DNA from: Mantis religiosa
Lineage: Eukaryota > Arthropoda > Insecta > Mantodea > Mantidae
Direction of reading: 5' to 3'
NCBI GenBank assembly: GCA_030765055.1
Contig: CM060953.1
Location: forward strand, 188,775,782-188,839,781
DNA length: 64,000 bases
Shown: in pieces, positions 1 through 10,040 of the stretch
Layout: each line of letters opens with the position of its first letter
Numbering within the stretch: position 1 is the stretch's first letter
Notes under the pieces: generated by a model
Seen by the model: only the letters and a program-made list of their open reading frames with translations
What the model was told of the DNA's origin: nothing
Databases searched by the model: none
Position numbers and translations under genes: made by a program

Positions 1-67
1 GAAGTGAATGAGGTTTTATTATAGATTAGGGATAGAGACGTAAGTGTTTGCCTGTATATTACTGAAG

Positions 68-300
68 CCCGCCTCAATAGCGTAGATGGTAGCCTGTCTG
101 CCTCACGTTCAAGACGTCTCGAGTTCTAATCTCGGTTAAGGTGAGTTACCTGGATACATTTTTCCGGGGTTTTCCCTTATCCTGAAGGACGAATGTCGGG
201 TAACTCTAAGCTCCATGGACCCCGGACTCATTTGAGCATCATTTCGCACACTCCATTCATCGTCCGATGTGACTTAACGTTGGAGGACATAAATTAAACA
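68..300 (+). mobile_element. SINE-1 (tRNA-derived SINE), near full-length
   Basis: A tRNA-like head carries an A-box-like segment near 78-90 and a B-box-like GAGTTCTAATCTC at 121-133. It is followed by a body recognisable by 'ggggttttcccttatcctgaa', 'ccccggactcatttgagc' and 'gacttaacgttggagga', and ends in an A-rich tail near 300. The same body recurs at 17655, 40485, 48565/49058, 55101, 63391 and 63955, and as a tandem array at 50285. Repeated copies, the tRNA-like head and target duplications at other copies identify it as a SINE. The family name is mine; I did not match it to a database family. Confidence 0.8.
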
Positions 301-317
301 AACAAAAAATTTTTGCC

Positions 318-507
318 CCGGCTTATTTTTTTGTAAAACAGTAATGATTTAATATTTTCTAGACTTCCCCATATTTCCTGTCTTTCTATGTCTTCTGTTC
401 TACATTTTACCAATTTACTCACATCACTTGTATTCATTTCCTCTAATCTCTATGTATCTCCCGATCCTATTTTTTTTTTCATAATTTCTCCTATCTCTGC
501 CCACCAA
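318..507 (-). mobile_element. LINE fragment (downstream part of the 774-1056 fragment)
   Basis: This AT-rich stretch continues the minus-strand LINE seen at 774-1056. The two were separated when SINE-2 landed at 508-761, leaving the duplication 'tctgcccaccaa'/'tctgcccgccag' at the two edges. No open frame survives. Assignment rests on continuity across the SINE rather than on a recognisable domain. Confidence 0.4.
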
Positions 508-761
508 CGGCCGCGCCGTGGCTCAGTGGTTAGACCGCTTGGCTCTCACCAAGGCGGCCCGGGTTCGATCCCAGGAGACTGCAAAGTGAGATTTGTGGTG
601 GAAAACACTGCGCTGGGGCGGGTTTTCTCCGGAACCTCCGGTTTCCCCCACCATCTCATTCCACCGGTGCTCCATCTTCATCTCATGTACCATCAGTGTC
701 ATTGCCTGCGGTGTCGTATGTCGTAAAAGCGGGCGTTAAAAGCTACACATTTCATTTCATT
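508..761 (+). mobile_element. SINE-2 (tRNA-derived SINE), full-length
   Basis: The head has a canonical A box (tggctcagtggt) and B box (gggttcgatccc) spaced as in a tRNA gene, followed by a conserved body ('ggtttt ctccgg', 'ccaccggtgctccatcttc', 'cctgcggtg cgtatg') and the tail 'acatttcatttcattt'. The flanking duplication is about 12 bp (tctgcccaccaa / tctgcccgccag, 10 of 12 identical). Other copies lie at 6468-6710 and 7071-7284 (minus), with a fragment at 49613. The internal pol III promoter would drive its transcription. It is not a working tRNA gene, because no complete cloverleaf is present. Confidence 0.85.
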
Positions 762-773
762 TCTGCCCGCCAG

Positions 774-1056
774 CTATTTGAGTTCACTAATCTTATTTTG
801 CTGTATCATGCATAATTTCATAATTTTTCCTTCTGGGGGCAAACTCCTATAACAAAATTTTATTACTCTTTCCATTATTATTCCATTTCTTCTTATCTTT
901 CCTAGTTCTACTAAAGCTACTTCCCTAGGTGCTGACCTTGGTAAGCCTAGTAGCTCTTTACAAAACCTTCTATAGTTTTGGTCCACCGTTTTGTTTATAT
1001 CTGCGGCCCCCCACCCCATTACATACAACATTTTGGATTCAACTAGTGCTTCATAT
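774..1056 (-). pseudogene. LINE ORF2 fragment, region after the reverse transcriptase
   Basis: The minus strand is open for 85 codons ending at 774. The segment around 'MGWGAADINKTVDQ', 'YRRFCKELLGLPRSAP' and 'VALVELGKIRR' has the pattern found just downstream of the RT fingers/palm in CR1/L1-like LINEs (YG.E.WGW, a line of R/K, LGLP..TP, .EELG...). The 5' side is cut off by an LTR at 1057 and the 3' side by a SINE at 508. It is non-functional. The exact clade is not determined, and it may belong to the same family as the LINE at 1560-3290. Confidence 0.6.
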
Positions 1057-1540
1057 TGTGACTTTGTGGGTTCGTGAAATTAATAGTCCAATTGCACCAC
1101 TCGAAAATGTTCTTTATTTCCACCGACCTACAGTTAAACACTTGCCAATTACACAGAATTACGTAATGCACACAATTACGATTCACCAGTTCGTCCGTTA
1201 CAATTCCACTTTGCTCTCGCAATTACGTACAATCCTCCGATGCACTCACACAGTCTTCTCGTCGTACACTAGCACTCCACTCTACGCCAACAACTGACTG
1301 ACTTTCCTCCAGCCCGACGTGTTGCTTATATGGGGTCAGCTGGCCAATCTAGAAGGTTCTGGCTCAGATGAAATATCCCGTAAGTTCGAGAAATCAAGGT
1401 GGAACAGAAAGAGACGGCGCAGTGATGTTTTTTTCAGCCACCCCTCGTTACCGCTATAAGACAAACGAGTGGGCGTGGCGAAGGCCGACCGTCTCCTGCT
1501 GCTGCTGCTGCTGCCGGTTCTATAGGGAGTTCCGACGTTA
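1057..1540 (-). mobile_element. LTR-1 family solo LTR
   Basis: It begins TGTGACTTTGTGGGTTCG and carries the family's inverted polyadenylation signal (ctttattt, i.e. aataaag on the minus strand). It shares long stretches with the LTRs at 15396, 46718 and 49756. The far edge (near 1540) is eroded: the expected 'gggtgaca' end reads 'agggtctt', so the target duplication cannot be confirmed. A short (CTG)6 run near 1494-1513 is a local expansion inside it. No retrotransposon coding sequence flanks it, so it is a solo LTR. Confidence 0.75.
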
Positions 1541-1559
1541 GGGTCTTTCTAACTACTTC

Positions 1560-3290
1560 AAAAGAGAAGTAACTGGGGTGGGTCTTGGGCACATAAAATG
1601 TATGACTTGTTGAAGCAGATAGGTATGGGTCATTCTTGCAGAGTATTGGTATAGAGGCTTCTGGAAAGAAGTTAAGCTAAGATTAGAAGATATTGACAAC
1701 AAGACATTTTTGCCAATACAAGTGACAAAAGCTCACTGAGATTATATAGAGAAACAAAAACAACATGAGGGAGGGAAGGATATATAGATATATGTAGTAA
1801 GTTAGGGCGAGAAGGTTTTGCTTGGGCGAGAACAGGAGTGAGAAACTTGAATAGTATAGTTCAAGAGAGGGAGCTAGATAAATGTCCATTGTGTGGAGAA
1901 AATAATGCATATTTACATTGTATATTATATTGTGGTCAAACAAAGATATGGAGAGAGCAGGCTTGGCTACGTAAATGGGACAGAACGGTATAGGTCAAGA
2001 CAGGGAGCTAGATAAATGTCCATTGTGTGGAGAAGAGAATGCAGACTTCCATTGTATATTATATTGTAGTCAAACAAAGATATGGAGAGAGCAGGCCTGG
2101 CTACGTAAATGGGACAGAAAGGTATAGTTCAAGAGAGGGAGCTAGATAAATGTCCATTGTGTGGAGAAAATAATGCATATTTACATTGTATATTATATTG
2201 TAGTCAAACAAAGATATGGAGAGAGCAGGCCTGGCTACGTAAATGGGACAGAAAGGTATAGTTCAAGAGAGGGAGCTAGATAAATGTCCATTGTGTGGAG
2301 AAGAGAATGCAGACTTCCATTGTATATTATACTGTAGTCAAACAAAGATATGGAGAGAGCAGGCTTGGCTACGTAATGGGACAGAAAGGTATAGGTCAAG
2401 AGAGAGAGCTAGATAAATGTCCATTGTGTGGAGAAAAGAATGCAGACTTCCATTGTATATTATATTGTAGTGAAGCAAAGATATGGAGAAAGCAGGCTTG
2501 GCTACGTAAATGGGACAGAACGGTATAGGTCAAGACAGGGAGCTAGATAAATGTCCATTGTGTGGAGAAGAGAATGCAGACTTCCATTGTATATTATATT
2601 GTAGTCAAACAAAGATATGGAGAGAGCAGGTTTGGCTACGTAATGGGACAGAAATGTATAGGTCAATAGAGGGAGCTAGATAAATGTCCATTGTGTGGAG
2701 AAGAGAATGCAGACTTTCATTGTATATTATACTGTAGTCAAACAAAGATATGGAGAGAGCAGGCTTGGCTACGTAATGGGACAGAAAGGTATAGGTCAAG
2801 AGAGAGAGCTAGATAAATGTCCATTGTGTGGAGAAAAGAATGCAGACTTCCATTGTATATTATATTGTAGTCAAAGATATGGAGAGAGCAGGCTTGGCTA
2901 CGTAAATGGGACAGTTTGGGGGGTGAAGTAGTAATTAGAAAAATATTGTCAGTAAAAGGAGAAAAGAACAGGAGAAGTATAGGGAATTATTTAGGGAAAG
3001 TTAAAGAGAGATGGTTAAGAACAATTAAGAGAAAAATGTAGAGTGAGATAGGTGAAATGGCAAAAAGTGTAAAAAGGAGCAGAGGGCCTCCAATACACAA
3101 AAACCTAGGGTTAGGTGTATGGGGACCGAATTACTATTCAATGGTGGGCAACATGATAACATGATAGGATTTTCAGGATTTAGGAATATATGACATATTT
3201 CAGTATGTATTTTATAATTGTAATCTTGATTTTGCATTTCCATTTGTTGATGTAAAGGGAAATAAATTTCTAAATTACTAAAAAAATTAC
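1560..3290 (+). pseudogene. 3' end of a LINE ORF2 with its zinc-knuckle region amplified in tandem
   Basis: Upstream of the array, reading through one or two frameshifts, the sequence gives 'RLYRETKTT', 'GREGYIDICSKLGREG' and then the knuckle CPLC...H....C. This order (helical linker, then C-X2-C-X7-H-X4-C) is that of the C-terminus of many non-LTR ORF2 proteins. After the array, the last unit runs into 'KILSVKGEKNRRSIGNYLG' and a basic tail ending near 3040, then about 250 bp of probable 3' UTR. The array is therefore an in-place expansion of the knuckle-coding segment, flanked on both sides by its natural neighbours. The RT and endonuclease are missing, so the copy is 5'-truncated and dead. 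Confidence 0.6.
1862..2935 (+). repeat. 134-bp tandem array (8 units) of LINE zinc-knuckle codons
   Basis: The landmark 'gagctagataaatgtcc' recurs at 1871, 2005, 2139, 2273, 2406, 2540, 2673 and 2806, i.e. every 133-134 bp. Each unit encodes, in one of its frames, the knuckle CPLCGE..A..HCILYC followed by a W..QAWLR motif. Units differ by point changes and single-base indels, so they are not a simple assembly duplication. Because 134 is not a multiple of three, the knuckle changes frame from unit to unit and no long multi-knuckle protein is open. Confidence 0.9.
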
Positions 3291-3294
3291 TAAA

Positions 3295-3500
3295 CTACTT
3301 GGTTGTCATTTCCAACTTATATTTGCATATTTTATCTCGTTCATTTGTGTCCTTCCTTTTGCTTCAAGTTTTCTCCTGTGTCTTCCCCACTTTCCACTGC
3401 TATTCATCCTCACTCCTAATTCTTCAAATTCAATGACCACTTTTATCCTTTTATCCTTTAGCCATTTAGTACCCATTTTCCATCTTTTTTTTTTAGTTTA
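3295..3500 (-). pseudogene. Short minus-strand LINE RT-like fragment
   Basis: The minus strand reads roughly 'KVVIEFEELGVRMNSSGKW' then 'RHRRKLEAKGRTQ', which resembles the segment after the RT catalytic box of LINEs (FKYLG..F...G.W..H...R..KGR). No intact frame remains. It abuts the 3' end of the plus-strand LINE at 1560-3290 in opposite orientation. Assignment is tentative. Confidence 0.35.
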
Positions 3501-4576
3501 ATTCCCGAGATTCTTTTATCTGTAATAAATCCGCTACATGGAACATCGGCTTCTGGAGGACGCAAGGTTAAACATTTTTACATAATTCAATATTTTAAAT
3601 CAGACACTCAGAAGACTGAGGACTAACCATGTTGATGGTCTCATATATAATTCAACAGCCCACACGCTATTTGTCTCAATTCTGTACACTCCACTGCACA
3701 CGACAGAGAAAATAAAAGAGTAAATATTAATAATATATGGTAGGAATAAAGAACAGTGTTAAAAATGGAAAGGTCAGGAGGTTAAAACATAAAATATCAG
3801 AGTAAAATGTTCGGCTATTGGATACGCTCAGGTGCACCGTGCGACGTTTATGGGGATAGAAGCTGCACGTCATAAATTCACCGTTAAGTTAAATAATCCG
3901 GGCGGGACATCAATCTGGATACTTTAAATACTAGCCCGAATTATCATCATTTGTTAACCAGATATTTTCGCTTTCACATAAATCTCCTGGGGCTTAAATC
4001 AGGCCGAGCAATGAAATTGATTTTCGTGCCGGGGGCTTAAACGCTACTAGCGTAACTGTTTAATTTCCCAAAGCACCAATAGGTAATGAACAATACATCC
4101 ATTAGCAATGCTTTCAGGTCTTGCTGTTTCACTTCGAGATTTTTAGAATTTTTAATATAAGTAATCGAGATGGAACTTTTAATCGCGATTTTAGTCTCAA
4201 GTGTTACTTATGTAATTGGAAGCTAAATTAAGTGGTAAGGACTGGGAGATCGCGTGTTCATTCCTGTGGAATACATGGTCTGCTTTGTGCAGATCACTTG
4301 GTGGTTGATTCCATTAATATTAATGAGTTAAAATTGTCCTTACAAGAAATAGGTATGGATAATGCCTCGACGTTATTTTTAAGAAAAGAAAATCTTTAAA
4401 ATATGTTCATACAATCAATTTACTAATTTTCAAAAGTATAGATCATTAGGTTCTATGGTCCTAAGACGTCTTTCAGCGAGATTTATTATCACACGGTGCT
4501 TTATACGTTTTAAACAACGTGGGCTTAAATTTATTTATTCACTAATAAGCAATCATCTTATAATTCAAAATATTAT
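3501..4576. other. AT-rich stretch, nothing recognised
   Basis: No open frame of note, no repeat shared with the rest of the window and no terminal inverted repeat is visible before the mariner-A end at about 4577. Confidence 0.5.
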
Positions 4577-6183
4577 CAGGGTTGTTCGATAAAGAATGAT
4601 AATAATTTTTACGGTCATAAATTTTCGCCTTAAAATTCAATCTTATTACATTCTGTTAGCTTAATGTGAAACAAACGCGCCATAGTGGTTTCATTGTTGG
4701 TACTCCTGGTTCCCGCCTGTGAGATCAGCAAGTTCAGATATATTCAGCATCGCCTACCGCTGTAATGGAGGTAACAAGCAGTTAAAGTTGATGTTAGAGG
4801 AAGACCCGGAGTTTCTAGCAAACGTAATCACTGCTGATGAAAGTTGACTACATCATTTTGATCCTGAGAGCAAACAGCAAAGCTCAGTGTGGAAATCTCC
4901 ATTACCAATTCCCCCAAAAGGCAAAGGTGGCTGCTTCTGCTGGGAAAGATATGGCCATCTCATTCTTTGATATTCATGGAATGTATATCAGCATTTTGTA
5001 CCTGCACACACATCAGTAACTGATGTTTCCTAGGGGCGAATGAGTGTATCCTCCTTGGCACCTTGGAAGGCCACAAGTGGACTTCGGAATGCTACAGTTT
5101 TCGAAATCCTTGGCTCCTTGTAGTATCCGTATTTGCTTTCTAGACTTTTTATTTCATTTTACTGGCCGTATTTTAATTTATACTGTTGGCTACAAGTGCC
5201 ATGATGGAGTCGGAGGTGCATTTGTATACGGAACCAAATCCTCTACAGTCGGTTTCTGTAGCTGCACCTCCTTTTTTAACGCCGAGCTGTATGCCATTTA
5301 CCGAGCAATTTCATTTGTACGTCGACGGATGCTGGGTGACAGCCTCATTCTTATGGACTCCCTTAGTGCCCTTCAAAGTCTTCGTCAGATATACAGCCTT
5401 CACCCTATTGTACAACGTATCCAGGATGCCCTCAACGATTTGCATGCCTCTGGCGTTAGCGTAGTATGTGGATGGGGTCCTAGCCACACGGGACTGACGG
5501 GGAATGAACTAGCTGATACGCCAGCTAAGGCGGCTATCACACGGCCCAAAACTTGCATCCCATTCGTGAGCTCGGATGACTTTCCGCTCGTTCTGCGGAT
5601 AGCGGTACTCTCGTGTCGGCGCGATGAGTGATCTGCTCTGCGCGGCAACAAACTAAGGGAGGTCAAGGAGCTTCCGATACCCTGGGCAACTTCCTCTCGT
5701 ACATCCGCTAGAGAGCAAGTGATTCTTGCTCGGCTATGGATTGGCCACTGCGTTTTTAGCCATAGCCACCTTTTAAACCGGCGTTCTGCTCCGATCTGCC
5801 CACTTTGTTGTGACGCCCTTTCGGTACGCCACGTCCTTTTAGACTGCTTTAACCGAGCTCGCCTCCGCCAGTCTCTCCAGCTGCGGGCCAGCTTGGTAAA
5901 GCTCCTGACGGACGACCAGCAAGTGGTGGCCAAGGTTTTTAGATTTTTATCCAGTGTTAATTTTATCATAAAGCCAAGTATCTATTTAAAATTTTTTAGC
6001 TTTTTATCGCTTTACTGCTTGACTTGTTTGGTTTTATCGCTGATGACAGTATCACCCAAGTTTTAGATTGTTTTTAGAGGGCTTTGTTTTTTAGGGGTGC
6101 TGATGACCGAGTTGTTGAGTGCCCTAATTCACAATGCATCACATCATCAGTAACTGGACAAATACTACACGGATGTCCTGAAA
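4577..6183 (+). mobile_element. mariner-A copy 1, internally deleted and split by a LINE
   Basis: The left end (GGGTTGTTCGATAAAGAATG) matches the mariner-A terminal repeat seen at 23799, 32332 and 54414. Downstream the coding start 'aatggaggtaac' is joined directly to QLKLMLEED, the middle of the transposase. About 110-120 N-terminal codons are therefore missing, exactly as in the copy at 32332. The catalytic-region text continues (HFDPESKQQSSVW, AGKDMAISFFDIHGM) to 5022, where a LINE is inserted. A short remainder (gacaaatactacacggatgt) follows at 6157-6183 before similarity stops. The first acidic residue region reads ITADES. The element is dead. Confidence 0.75.
5023..6144 (+). mobile_element. 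5'-truncated I-type LINE: RNase H domain plus zinc knuckle
   Basis: A 195-codon frame ending at 5631 shows an RNase H fold: a YTVGYK strand where YTDGSK is expected (the first catalytic D is lost), NAELYAIYRA (Glu kept), LILMDSLSAL (Asp kept) and TGLTGNELAD (last Asp kept). After a frameshift, 5719-5900 encodes the C-terminal part, with RLWIGH, SHLLNRR and the knuckle CPLCCDALSVRHVLLDC (C-X2-C-X7-H-X4-C). This RNase H plus knuckle order is typical of I-clade elements. The insert is bounded by a perfect 12-bp duplication, CATCAGTAACTG at 5011-5022 and 6145-6156, the hallmark of target-primed reverse transcription. It entered the mariner-A transposase gene and is now non-functional. Confidence 0.8.
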
Positions 6184-6467
6184 GCTGCAGCAGCAAGAAG
6201 ATGTTGGTGCACAGTTCCACGTTGACGCTACAGTTTGCAACGAATAAGATGGGTAGCTCAGGGTTAAGCAATGAGGTTTGTCTCAGGGTATGCGTGGGTA
6301 TGTATGAGTAAGGTTAGTTCTAATGACACTGGAATGCCCGTTTCAAACTGGTTTAATTACTGCTTCTTTTTATCAGAACATCAAGCTTGAAGTTGACGAC
6401 CAAGGGTTACCAATATTTCACTGTTTAGAGTCAGTTATTACTCGATAATACTTAATTCGTTACGTAT

Positions 6468-6710
6468 AGGGCCGCGCCGTGGCTCGTGGTTAGACCACTT
6501 GGCTCTCACCAAGGCGGTCCGGGTTCGATCCCAAGCGACCGCAAAGTGAGACTTGTGGTGGACAACACGGTGCTGGGGCGGGTTTTCTCCGGGACCTCCG
6601 TTTTGCCCCGCCATCTCATTCCACCGGTGCTCCATCTTCATCTCATGTATCATCAGTGTCATCGCCTGCGGTGCCGTATGCAGTAAAAGTGGACGTTAAA
6701 CGCTACACAT
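6468..6710 (+). mobile_element. SINE-2, full-length, with perfect 12-bp target duplication
   Basis: The same head and body as at 508. The duplication TTCGTTACGTAT is identical at 6456-6467 and 6711-6722, so this is a relatively recent insertion into Rep-X. The A box has lost two bases ('tggctcgtggt'). Confidence 0.88.
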
Positions 6711-7070
6711 TTCGTTACGTATGAACCGACAAATCTTCCCTCCGGTTCTAATCTGCCTTCGGCCAAGATAGAAGAAGAGAACTGCCTTAATCGGCTTCAC
6801 ACCGCGGACTGTCTGTCTTCACACAATGCACAGCTGCGCGTGGGTGTGTAACTTTTACTTCTGAAGCCCTGTCTTGTCACACAGATTCCCTTTGTGACTA
6901 TCTTGCCCATTGTGAATGCATGTCTCGGTCATGCCATTAAGTGTCCGAAGAATACCTATTCAAACGAAGTCAAGTGCTAACCTTTAGAACCCTGATAAGA
7001 ACATTGTTTCTTATGCTTTTTTTGTTGAAACAACTATTCAAAAGGTTGCTATTCGACTCAACTTCACGTA

Positions 7071-7284
7071 AATGAAATGAAATGTGTAGTGTTTAACGCC
7101 CGCTTTTACTACATACGGCACCGCAGGCGGTGACACTGACGGTATATGAGATGAACATGGAGCATCGGTGGAATGAGATGGCCGGGGAAACCGGAGGTCC
7201 CGCAGAAAGCCCACCCCAGCGCCGTTGTTCATCACAAATCTTACTTTACGGTCACCTGGGATCGAACCCGGGCCGCCTTGGTGA
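7071..7284 (-). mobile_element. SINE-2, minus strand, head slightly truncated
   Basis: The reverse complement shows the SINE-2 body and B box (gggttcgatccc). The head stops just after 'ctcaccaaggcgg'. The flanks 'gactcaacttcac' and 'gagtcaactgcac' look like a degraded target duplication inside Rep-X. Confidence 0.8.
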
Positions 7285-7375
7285 GTCAACTGCACCTGCA
7301 CGCGTTCCACACATATATACATTCCTTTGAAATCCATTACAATACTTTGTACATTTCATCCCTTAATTTCAGTAT

Positions 7376-7819
7376 CAAAACATTGCAAGTACATATCAGG
7401 CGCAAAAGTCCACATGTCTATGAAGCAGGCTGGATGCTGCACTACGATAATGCGCGGCCACATATTGCCAATGTTGTTGCTGGATATCTTGCAAAAATCA
7501 AAGTGAAGTGATCCCTCACCCTCCCTATAGAATGTATTTATCCCCATGTGACATTTTCTATTTTTTAACTTGAAGAAACACCTTCGTGGGAGGCATTGTC
7601 CATCACCAGAAGCAGTGGTGAAGGCTGAGGAGGCGAGTTTGAAGGATATTCCAAAAATGGTTTCCAGCATGTCTTTTAAAACTGGCAGAAACGCTGGGAC
7701 AAGTGCAGCACATTCAGGGGAGACTATTTTGAGAAGGACCATCAAAATGATGAGGACGAGTAAAGATACGTTTTCAGAAAACAAAATGTTACCATTCTTT
7801 ATTGAACAGCCTTCGTATT
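7376..7819 (+). pseudogene. mariner-A transposase, 3' half
   Basis: Codes for the second half of a mariner transposase: AGWMLHYDNARPHIANV (the second catalytic Asp in the DNARPH context is kept), then a degraded SSDLAPSD region ('SPLHFL'-like after a frameshift), KKHLRGRHCPSPEAV and the C-terminal helices. It ends in the family terminal repeat, read inward as 'attctttattgaacagcc', followed by ttcgTA. The left side is lost at the junction with Rep-X. Same family as 4577, 16126, 23799, 32332 and 54414. Confidence 0.8.
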
Positions 7820-7904
7820 TCACCAAAACTTTAGTTTCATCCAAAATGATTCCTACATCAGTCATTTTTTTGTTAATTCTTTGTAAGGTTTCTTGTTAAA
7901 CAGG

Positions 7905-10040
7905 CTACATATAGTTTATTTCCTTAGTACTTTCTGCACGCCGCAAGAGGACTAGTGGGGAATGAAGGGGAAAGGAGCTCATCTGCTTTGGTAGTTGACT
8001 CGATTACTACGAGATGAATTTATGACAGAGCACATGAGTAAGAGATGCTACCAGATCTAATGCTTGTTTCAGTAACTATAGTGATAGGTATTATGTACTG
8101 TCTACCCACCACAAGAAGACAAGTGGGGCCTGAAGAGGGAGAGGAGCTTGAACTGTTTATCTGCTCTGATAGTGGATCTGTTTACTACGAAATGAGTGTA
8201 TGAGAGTACATATGAGTCACCCATGCTGACAGATCTAATGTTCGTTTCAGTAACTGCAGTGATAGGTATTATGTACTGTCTACCCACCACAAGAAGACAA
8301 GCGGGGCCTGAAGAGAGAGGGGCTTGAACTGTTTATCTGCTCTGTTAGTGGATCTGTTTACTACGAAATGAGTGTATGAGAGGACATATTAGTTACCCAT
8401 GCTGTCAGATCTAATGTTCGTTTCAGTAACTGCAGTGATAGGTATTATGTACTGTCTACCCACCACAAGAAGACAAGCGGGGCCTGAAGAGAGAGGGGCT
8501 TGAACTGTTTATCTGCTCTGTTAGTGGATCTGTTTACTACGAAATGAGTGTATGAGAGGACATATTGGTTACCCATGCTGTCAGATCTAATGCTCGTTTC
8601 AGTAACTGCAGTGATAGGTATTATGTACTGTCTACCCACCACAAGAAGACAAGCGGGGCCTGAAGAGAGAGGGGCTTGAACTGTTTATCTGCTCTGTTAG
8701 TGGATCTGTTTACTACGAAATGAGTGTATGAGAGGACATATGAGTCACCCATGCTGCCAGTTCTAATGCTCATTTCAGTTACTACAGTGATAGGTACTAT
8801 GTACTGTCTACCCACCACAAGAAGGCAAGCGGGGCCTGAAGAGGGAGAGGAGCTTGAACTGTTTATCTGCTCTGGCAGTGGAACTGTTTACTATGAATTG
8901 AGTGCATGAGAGGACATATGAGTCGCCCATGCTGCCAGATCAAAAAATCGTTTCAGTAACTGCAGTGATAGGTATTATGTACTGTCTACCCACCACAAGA
9001 AGACAAGCGGGGCCTGAAGAGGGAGAGGAGCTTGAACTATTTATCTGCTCTGTTAGTGGATCTGTTTACTACGAAATGAGTGTGTGAGAGGACATATGAG
9101 TCACCCATGCTGACAGATCTAATGTTCGTTTCAGTAACTGCAGTGATAGGTATTATGTACTGTCTACCCACCACAAGAAGACAATTGGAGCTGAAGAGGG
9201 AGAGGAGCTTGAACTATTTATCTGCTCTGTTAGTGGATCTGTTTACTACGAAATGAGTGTGTGAGAGGACATATGAGTCATCCATGCTGACAGATCTAAT
9301 GTTCGTTTCAGTAACTGCAGTGATAGGTATTATGTACTGTCTACCCACCACAAGAAGACAAGCGGGGCCTGAAGAGAGAGAGGGGCTTGAACTGTTTATC
9401 TGCTCTGTTAGTGGATCTGTTTACTACGAAATGAGTGTATGAGAGGACACATTAGTTACCCATGCTGTCAGATCTAATGCTTGTTTCAGTAACTGCAGTG
9501 ATAGGTATTATGTACTGTCTACCCACCACAAGAAGAAAAGTGAGGTCTGAAGAGGGAGAGGAGCTTGAACTGTTTATCTGCTCTGTTAGTAGATCTATTT
9601 ACTACGAAATGAGTGTATGAGAGTATATATGAGTCACCCATGCTGACAGATCTAATGTTCGTTTCAGTAACTGCAGTGATAGGTATTATGTACTGTCTAC
9701 CCACCACAAGAAGACAATTGGAGCTGAAGAGGGAGAGGAGCTTGAACTATTTATCTGCTCTGTTAGTGGATCTGTTTACTACGAAATGAGTGTATGAGGG
9801 TACATATGAGTCACAAATGCTGTCAGATCTAATGCTCGTTTCAGTAACTGCAGTGATAGGTATTATGTACTGTCTACCCACTACAAAAAGGCAAGCGAAG
9901 CCTGAAGATGGAGAGGAGCTTTAACTGTTTATTTGCTCTGGTAGTGGATATGTTTACCACGAAATGAGTGTGTGCGAGTACATATGAGTCACTCATACTG
10001 CCAGTTCTAACGCTCGTTTCAGTAACTGCAGTGATAGGTT
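7905..10040 (+). repeat. 177-bp tandem array, about 12 units
   Basis: The landmark 'gtgataggt' recurs at 8081, 8259, 8435, 8611, 8787, 8965, 9143, 9320, 9499, 9676, 9853 and 10031, a period of 176-179 bp. Units contain 'gtactgtctacccaccac', 'ttatctgctctg' and 'gtttactacgaaatgagtg'. Edge units are the most diverged and central ones nearly identical, as expected for unequal exchange. Many units happen to be open for about 61 codons on both strands, but the predicted peptides look like satellite translation rather than a protein. A low-copy relative lies at 62490-62750. Confidence 0.92.

Larger units (their letters stand above)
6243..7375 (+). repeat. Rep-X, unidentified interspersed repeat (copy broken by two SINEs)
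   Basis: The sequence starting 'gctcagggttaagcaatgaggtt' is shared with 13153-14085 and 47221-47810 (both minus). Conserved parts include 'ggaatgcccgtttcaaactgg', 'gaagaatacctattcaaacg' and 'ttgctattcgactcaa'. Two SINE-2 copies (6468 and 7071) interrupt it. At 7376 it passes into a 5'-truncated mariner-A. In other copies short frames such as 'FSNWFND..FYYY' and 'GLPISLF' look protein-like but match nothing I recognise. It could be part of a LINE, a retrotransposed mRNA or an unknown element. Confidence 0.55.

Noticed and set aside
508..600. tRNA gene candidates at SINE-2 and SINE-1 heads
   Set aside because: A and B boxes are present, but the acceptor stem and remaining cloverleaf do not close, and a common body follows in all copies, so they are SINE heads.
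1494..1513. (CTG)6 trinucleotide run
   Set aside because: Short, inside an LTR; nothing suggests more than a minor local expansion.
5400..5969. 189-codon minus-strand frame
   Set aside because: Antisense to the LINE RNase H and knuckle region, whose plus-strand translation has clear motifs.
8102..9707. Repeated frames of about 61-65 codons on both strands in the 177-bp array
   Set aside because: They recur once per unit and stop at unit boundaries on both strands at once, as expected of a satellite lacking stops by chance. No family resemblance.
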